This document shows, one piece after another, positions 61,393-64,000 of a stretch of 64,000 bases of DNA; position 1 is the first letter of the stretch, and each line of letters opens with the position of its first letter. The stretch spans positions 3,782,001 to 3,846,000 of the forward strand of contig NZ_JAOQNK010000001.1 in the NCBI RefSeq assembly GCF_025961315.1, written 5' to 3'. Source of the stretch: Sphingobacterium kitahiroshimense. Its GTDB lineage: Bacteria > Bacteroidota > Bacteroidia > Sphingobacteriales > Sphingobacteriaceae. The notes under the pieces were generated by a model. It worked only from the letters and a program-made list of their open reading frames with translations, did not search any database and was not told where the DNA came from. A program made the position numbers and the translations under genes.

Positions 61393-62403
61393 ATGGACAA
61401 GAATAAGGAAAATATAATTCATGTTGTTTTATCTGGGGGTATTGGAAGTAGGTTGTGGCCATTATCTCGAAAGCATAGTCCAAAGCAGTACTTAGGTTTA
61501 TTTGACGGACAATCTTTGTTTGAAATGACAGTTCAAAGAAATCAGCAAATTGCTGATCAGATTATTGTGGTTGGAAATAAAGATAATACACATTTAAGCC
61601 ATAAAGCCATGGTAGCTTGTGGTTTACCTTATAAAAATATCGTTGAGGCAACTCCTCGTAACACAGCAGCTGCTATAGCTTTTGCAGCATTTAGTGTTGA
61701 TCCAAGTGATATACTTATTGTAACGCCTTCCGATCACATGATTTCAGGTGAAGAAGGATATAAGGATGCTATGGAAAATGGCATTCAAAAGGCAAAAGAT
61801 GGTTATATTGTGACTTTTGGGATTAGGCCCACTCGTCCAGAGACAGGTTACGGATATATTGAATACGTAGAAGATGCAGTAAAATCTTTTCGTGAAAAGC
61901 CAAATCAAGATACAGCAGAAGATTTTATTGAAAGGGGAAATTTCTTGTGGAATTCGGGAATGTTTTGTTTCCAAGCTTCAGTTTTTTTAGAAGAATTAAA
62001 AAATTATGAACCACTTGTCTATGAAAAAGCATTATTGGCTTGGACATCTGCAAATGAAGGATTTTTAGATGAATCTTTATCCTTAAATATTCCGTCGATT
62101 TCTGTTGATTATGCCGTTATGGAACGGTCAAAAAAGATCCGTGTGGTTCCTACTACTTTTGAATGGTCTGACTTAGGCTCTTTTGAGTCTTTATATGATT
62201 ATTTTATTTCAAATGGTTATCCCAAAGATGAGTATGGAAACATTGTTATTGGTACAGATGTTTTTACCGGCTTTGTTGGTTTGAAAAGAGCAATTTTTAT
62301 TTCTACAAAAGATGCATTTTTAATTGTTCAAAAAGAGAAATCGCAAGACGTAAAAAAAATCTATAATATGCTTGAAAAGCATCAATCTAAATTATTAGAC
62401 TAA
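61393..62403 (+). CDS. manC: Mannose-1-phosphate guanylyltransferase (copy 2)
   Basis: This 336-residue paralogue of the gene at 28461 has LSGGIGSRLWPLSRKHSPKQ, ATPRNTAAAIAFAAF, FREKPNQDTAEDFIERGNFL and the same C-terminus ending KKIYNMLEKHQSK. By eye the two copies are about 60-70% alike, so the duplication is not recent. It should make GDP-mannose. It lies between ugd and the UDP-glucuronate 4-epimerase with short gaps (37 and 4 bases), in one unit. Confidence 0.93.
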   Translation: MDKNKENIIHVVLSGGIGSRLWPLSRKHSPKQYLGLFDGQSLFEMTVQRNQQIADQIIVVGNKDNTHLSHKAMVACGLPYKNIVEATPRNTAAAIAFAAFSVDPSDILIVTPSDHMISGEEGYKDAMENGIQKAKDGYIVTFGIRPTRPETGYGYIEYVEDAVKSFREKPNQDTAEDFIERGNFLWNSGMFCFQASVFLEELKNYEPLVYEKALLAWTSANEGFLDESLSLNIPSISVDYAVMERSKKIRVVPTTFEWSDLGSFESLYDYFISNGYPKDEYGNIVIGTDVFTGFVGLKRAIFISTKDAFLIVQKEKSQDVKKIYNMLEKHQSKLLD

Positions 62404-62407
62404 CTAT

Positions 62408-63433
62408 ATGCAGTATAAAAAAGTACTTGTAACCGGAGCCGCAGGATTTATCGGCTTTTACTTATGTAAAGCCTTACTTGATCAGGGAGTCGAAGTTGTT
62501 GGTATTGATAATATCAATGACTATTACGATATCAACTTAAAATATGCCCGTTTAAATGAGCTCGGTATAGTGCGCTCATCAGCCGAGAAATTTGGTGAAA
62601 AGGTAATTTCCAGCACATATTCGAATTTTCATTTTATTCGCATGAATTTAGAAGATCGTACATCACTGCCGGCGCTTTTTGCCAATGAAGGGTTTGATGC
62701 CGTAGTCAATTTAGCTGCACAGGCAGGAGTGCGTTACAGTTTGGAGAATCCAATGGCTTATGTAGATAGCAATGTCGTCGGTTTTGTAAATATTTTGGAA
62801 TGCTGCCGTCATCATAAGATCCAGCATTTGGTCTATGCTTCCAGCTCTTCTGTTTATGGTGAAAATGCAAAAGTGCCATTTTCCGAAGATGATCGTGTAG
62901 ATTATCCCGTAAGTCTATATGCGGCGACTAAGAAAGCAAATGAGTTGATGGCACATACGTATAGCCATTTATATCAGATCCCGACTTCAGGTCTTCGTTT
63001 CTTTACGGTTTATGGACCTTGGGGACGACCAGATATGGCGCCCATCTTATTTGCGTCGGCTATTACTGAAGGGCGTTCCATTAAAGTGTTCAATAATGGA
63101 GAGATGAGTCGTGACTTTACCTATGTCGATGATATTGTAAGTGGGATTATTATCACATTAAATAATCCACCAAAATTAGAAAAAGAACAACCAAATTATC
63201 AGGTGTTGAATATTGGCAATGGATCTCCGGTTTCTTTAATGGAATTTATCGGAACTTTGGAGAAGCACTTAGGTCAGGTAGCAGAGAAAGATATGCTACC
63301 TATGCAGCCAGGCGATGTACCACGTACTTGGGCAGATACTAAATATTTAGAAAGTCTAGGATATGAAAGTTCTACAACAGTTGATGTGGGAGTTCAGCGA
63401 TTTGTAAACTGGTTTATAAATTATAAAAATTAA
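62408..63433 (+). CDS. UDP-glucuronate 4-epimerase
   Basis: This 341-residue SDR epimerase converts UDP-glucuronate to UDP-galacturonate. It has the NAD loop VTGAAGFIGFYLCKALLDQG, DNINDYYDINLKYARLNELG, VVNLAAQAGVRYSLENPMAY, the active site SLYAATKKANELMAH, and FFTVYGPWGRPDMAP. These are the marks of the glucuronate rather than glucose epimerase. It follows manC by four bases and uses the Ugd product. Confidence 0.94.
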   Translation: MQYKKVLVTGAAGFIGFYLCKALLDQGVEVVGIDNINDYYDINLKYARLNELGIVRSSAEKFGEKVISSTYSNFHFIRMNLEDRTSLPALFANEGFDAVVNLAAQAGVRYSLENPMAYVDSNVVGFVNILECCRHHKIQHLVYASSSSVYGENAKVPFSEDDRVDYPVSLYAATKKANELMAHTYSHLYQIPTSGLRFFTVYGPWGRPDMAPILFASAITEGRSIKVFNNGEMSRDFTYVDDIVSGIIITLNNPPKLEKEQPNYQVLNIGNGSPVSLMEFIGTLEKHLGQVAEKDMLPMQPGDVPRTWADTKYLESLGYESSTTVDVGVQRFVNWFINYKN

Positions 63434-63452
63434 TTTTAGTTAATAAGTATTG

Positions 63453-64000
63453 ATGAAAAAATCGATCATGTTAATGGGATCTTTTTCTGGAGGTAATTAT
63501 GGAGATTCTATTGTCTTAACATCATTGTTATCCTACCTAGAAGAAAAATCTTTTACTGAAGTATATATTCCTTCTGCTAGTCCTGTAAATACTGAAAAGT
63601 TACTGACTAATTATTCAGGAATTTTGAAAGTGAACTATATTGATATTAATATGAGAAGAACCTACGGTTACAGGTTTTTTAATACTAAGGTTATCAAATC
63701 ACTGAAAAATATTGACTATTTAGCTTTTACAGCTGGAACTATTTTCTTTCGTGATTTGTTCAATCCTAGAAAGAATTTTGTCTTTTCTGTATTTTTATTG
63801 TTATTGTTTTTAAGAAATTATAAGATCAAATTAGTGGGTTTATTTGTTGGAATTAATGAACCAATACTTGAATATAAAGGATTTAGAGCTACAGTCGCGA
63901 AAATTTTCTTTAATTCATTCAGCCACATTATAAGTAGAGATTATGAATCTTTTATAAATGTTAAAAATAGCTATCCTGATGTAAAAATATCACGTTCTTA
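63453..64000 (+). CDS. Polysaccharide pyruvyltransferase family protein, partial (5' end)
   Basis: An open frame of 182 codons runs from the ATG at 63453 to the window edge. MLMGSFSGGNYGDSIVLTSL matches the G-N-x-GD start of the polysaccharide pyruvyltransferase family, and FTAGTIFFRDLFN corresponds to its GGGxLxxD region. The rest of the gene is outside the window. Such enzymes add ketal-pyruvate or related groups to sugars in capsule and exopolysaccharide. It is 19 bases after the epimerase, in the same unit. Confidence 0.75.
   Translation, partial: MKKSIMLMGSFSGGNYGDSIVLTSLLSYLEEKSFTEVYIPSASPVNTEKLLTNYSGILKVNYIDINMRRTYGYRFFNTKVIKSLKNIDYLAFTAGTIFFRDLFNPRKNFVFSVFLLLLFLRNYKIKLVGLFVGINEPILEYKGFRATVAKIFFNSFSHIISRDYESFINVKNSYPDVKISRS

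Overview
This looks like chromosome of a low-GC member of the Bacteroidota, most likely the Sphingobacteriaceae (Sphingobacterium or Pedobacter type). The reasons are promoters of the TTG-N19/20-TAnnTTTG form at many genes, an absence of clear Shine-Dalgarno sites, and family content (DUF4270 and Kelch lipoproteins, SLBB-type export protein, tail-specific protease lipoprotein, FGly sulfatase, S41 lipoprotein).

Positions 1-27,000 are mostly housekeeping and accessory genes in short units: asd; a DUF4270/Kelch lipoprotein pair read divergently from a two-component system; a TetR regulator; a GH3 enzyme; a tail-specific protease; a dienelactone hydrolase behind a 51-bp tandem repeat; a TPR protein; a sulfatase; a DUF3843-like protein; rarA; a DEDDh exonuclease; a small membrane protein; and an S41 lipoprotein. 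Convergent pairs share strong hairpin terminators. Positions 22,707-26,997 (minus strand) form a five-gene operon resembling the export and maturation part of a RiPP cluster: thioredoxin-like lipoprotein, S24/S26 peptidase, PqqD-like protein, ABC transporter and HprK-like kinase. No precursor peptide or cyclising enzyme is visible.

Positions 27,344-64,000 are one large surface-polysaccharide locus. It starts with two tandem cytidylyltransferases and manC. A scarred stretch follows: a histidine kinase fragment, a UDP-glucuronate decarboxylase on the minus strand, a broken ugd copy, and a paralogue of the small membrane protein. The main plus-strand run then begins at a clear promoter near 32,359: rfbB-rfbC-rfbD, a four-helix-bundle protein, rfbA, Wza-like and Wzz-like proteins, a pseudaminic-acid block (pseB, pseC, pseF, double GNAT, formyltransferase, PIG-L deacetylase, pseI), flippase, two surface or secreted proteins, a probable transferase, a Wzy-like polymerase and three GT4 glycosyltransferases. 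After two gene-poor gaps come a sugar epimerase, a UDP-HexNAc dehydrogenase, a winged-helix regulator with a palindrome over its own promoter, intact ugd, a second manC, a UDP-glucuronate 4-epimerase and the start of a pyruvyltransferase that runs off the window.

Together these genes should supply dTDP-rhamnose, GDP-mannose, UDP-GlcA, UDP-GalA, UDP-Xyl, a UDP-HexNAc uronic acid and an N-acylated (possibly N-formylated) pseudaminic acid, and then assemble, flip, polymerise and export the polymer. No initiating sugar-phosphate transferase is present in the window. The strongest unexplained signals are a family of GTNAC-rich stem-loop repeats between genes, the 51-bp repeat with a solitary relative, the missing PseG step, and the precursor-less RiPP-like operon.
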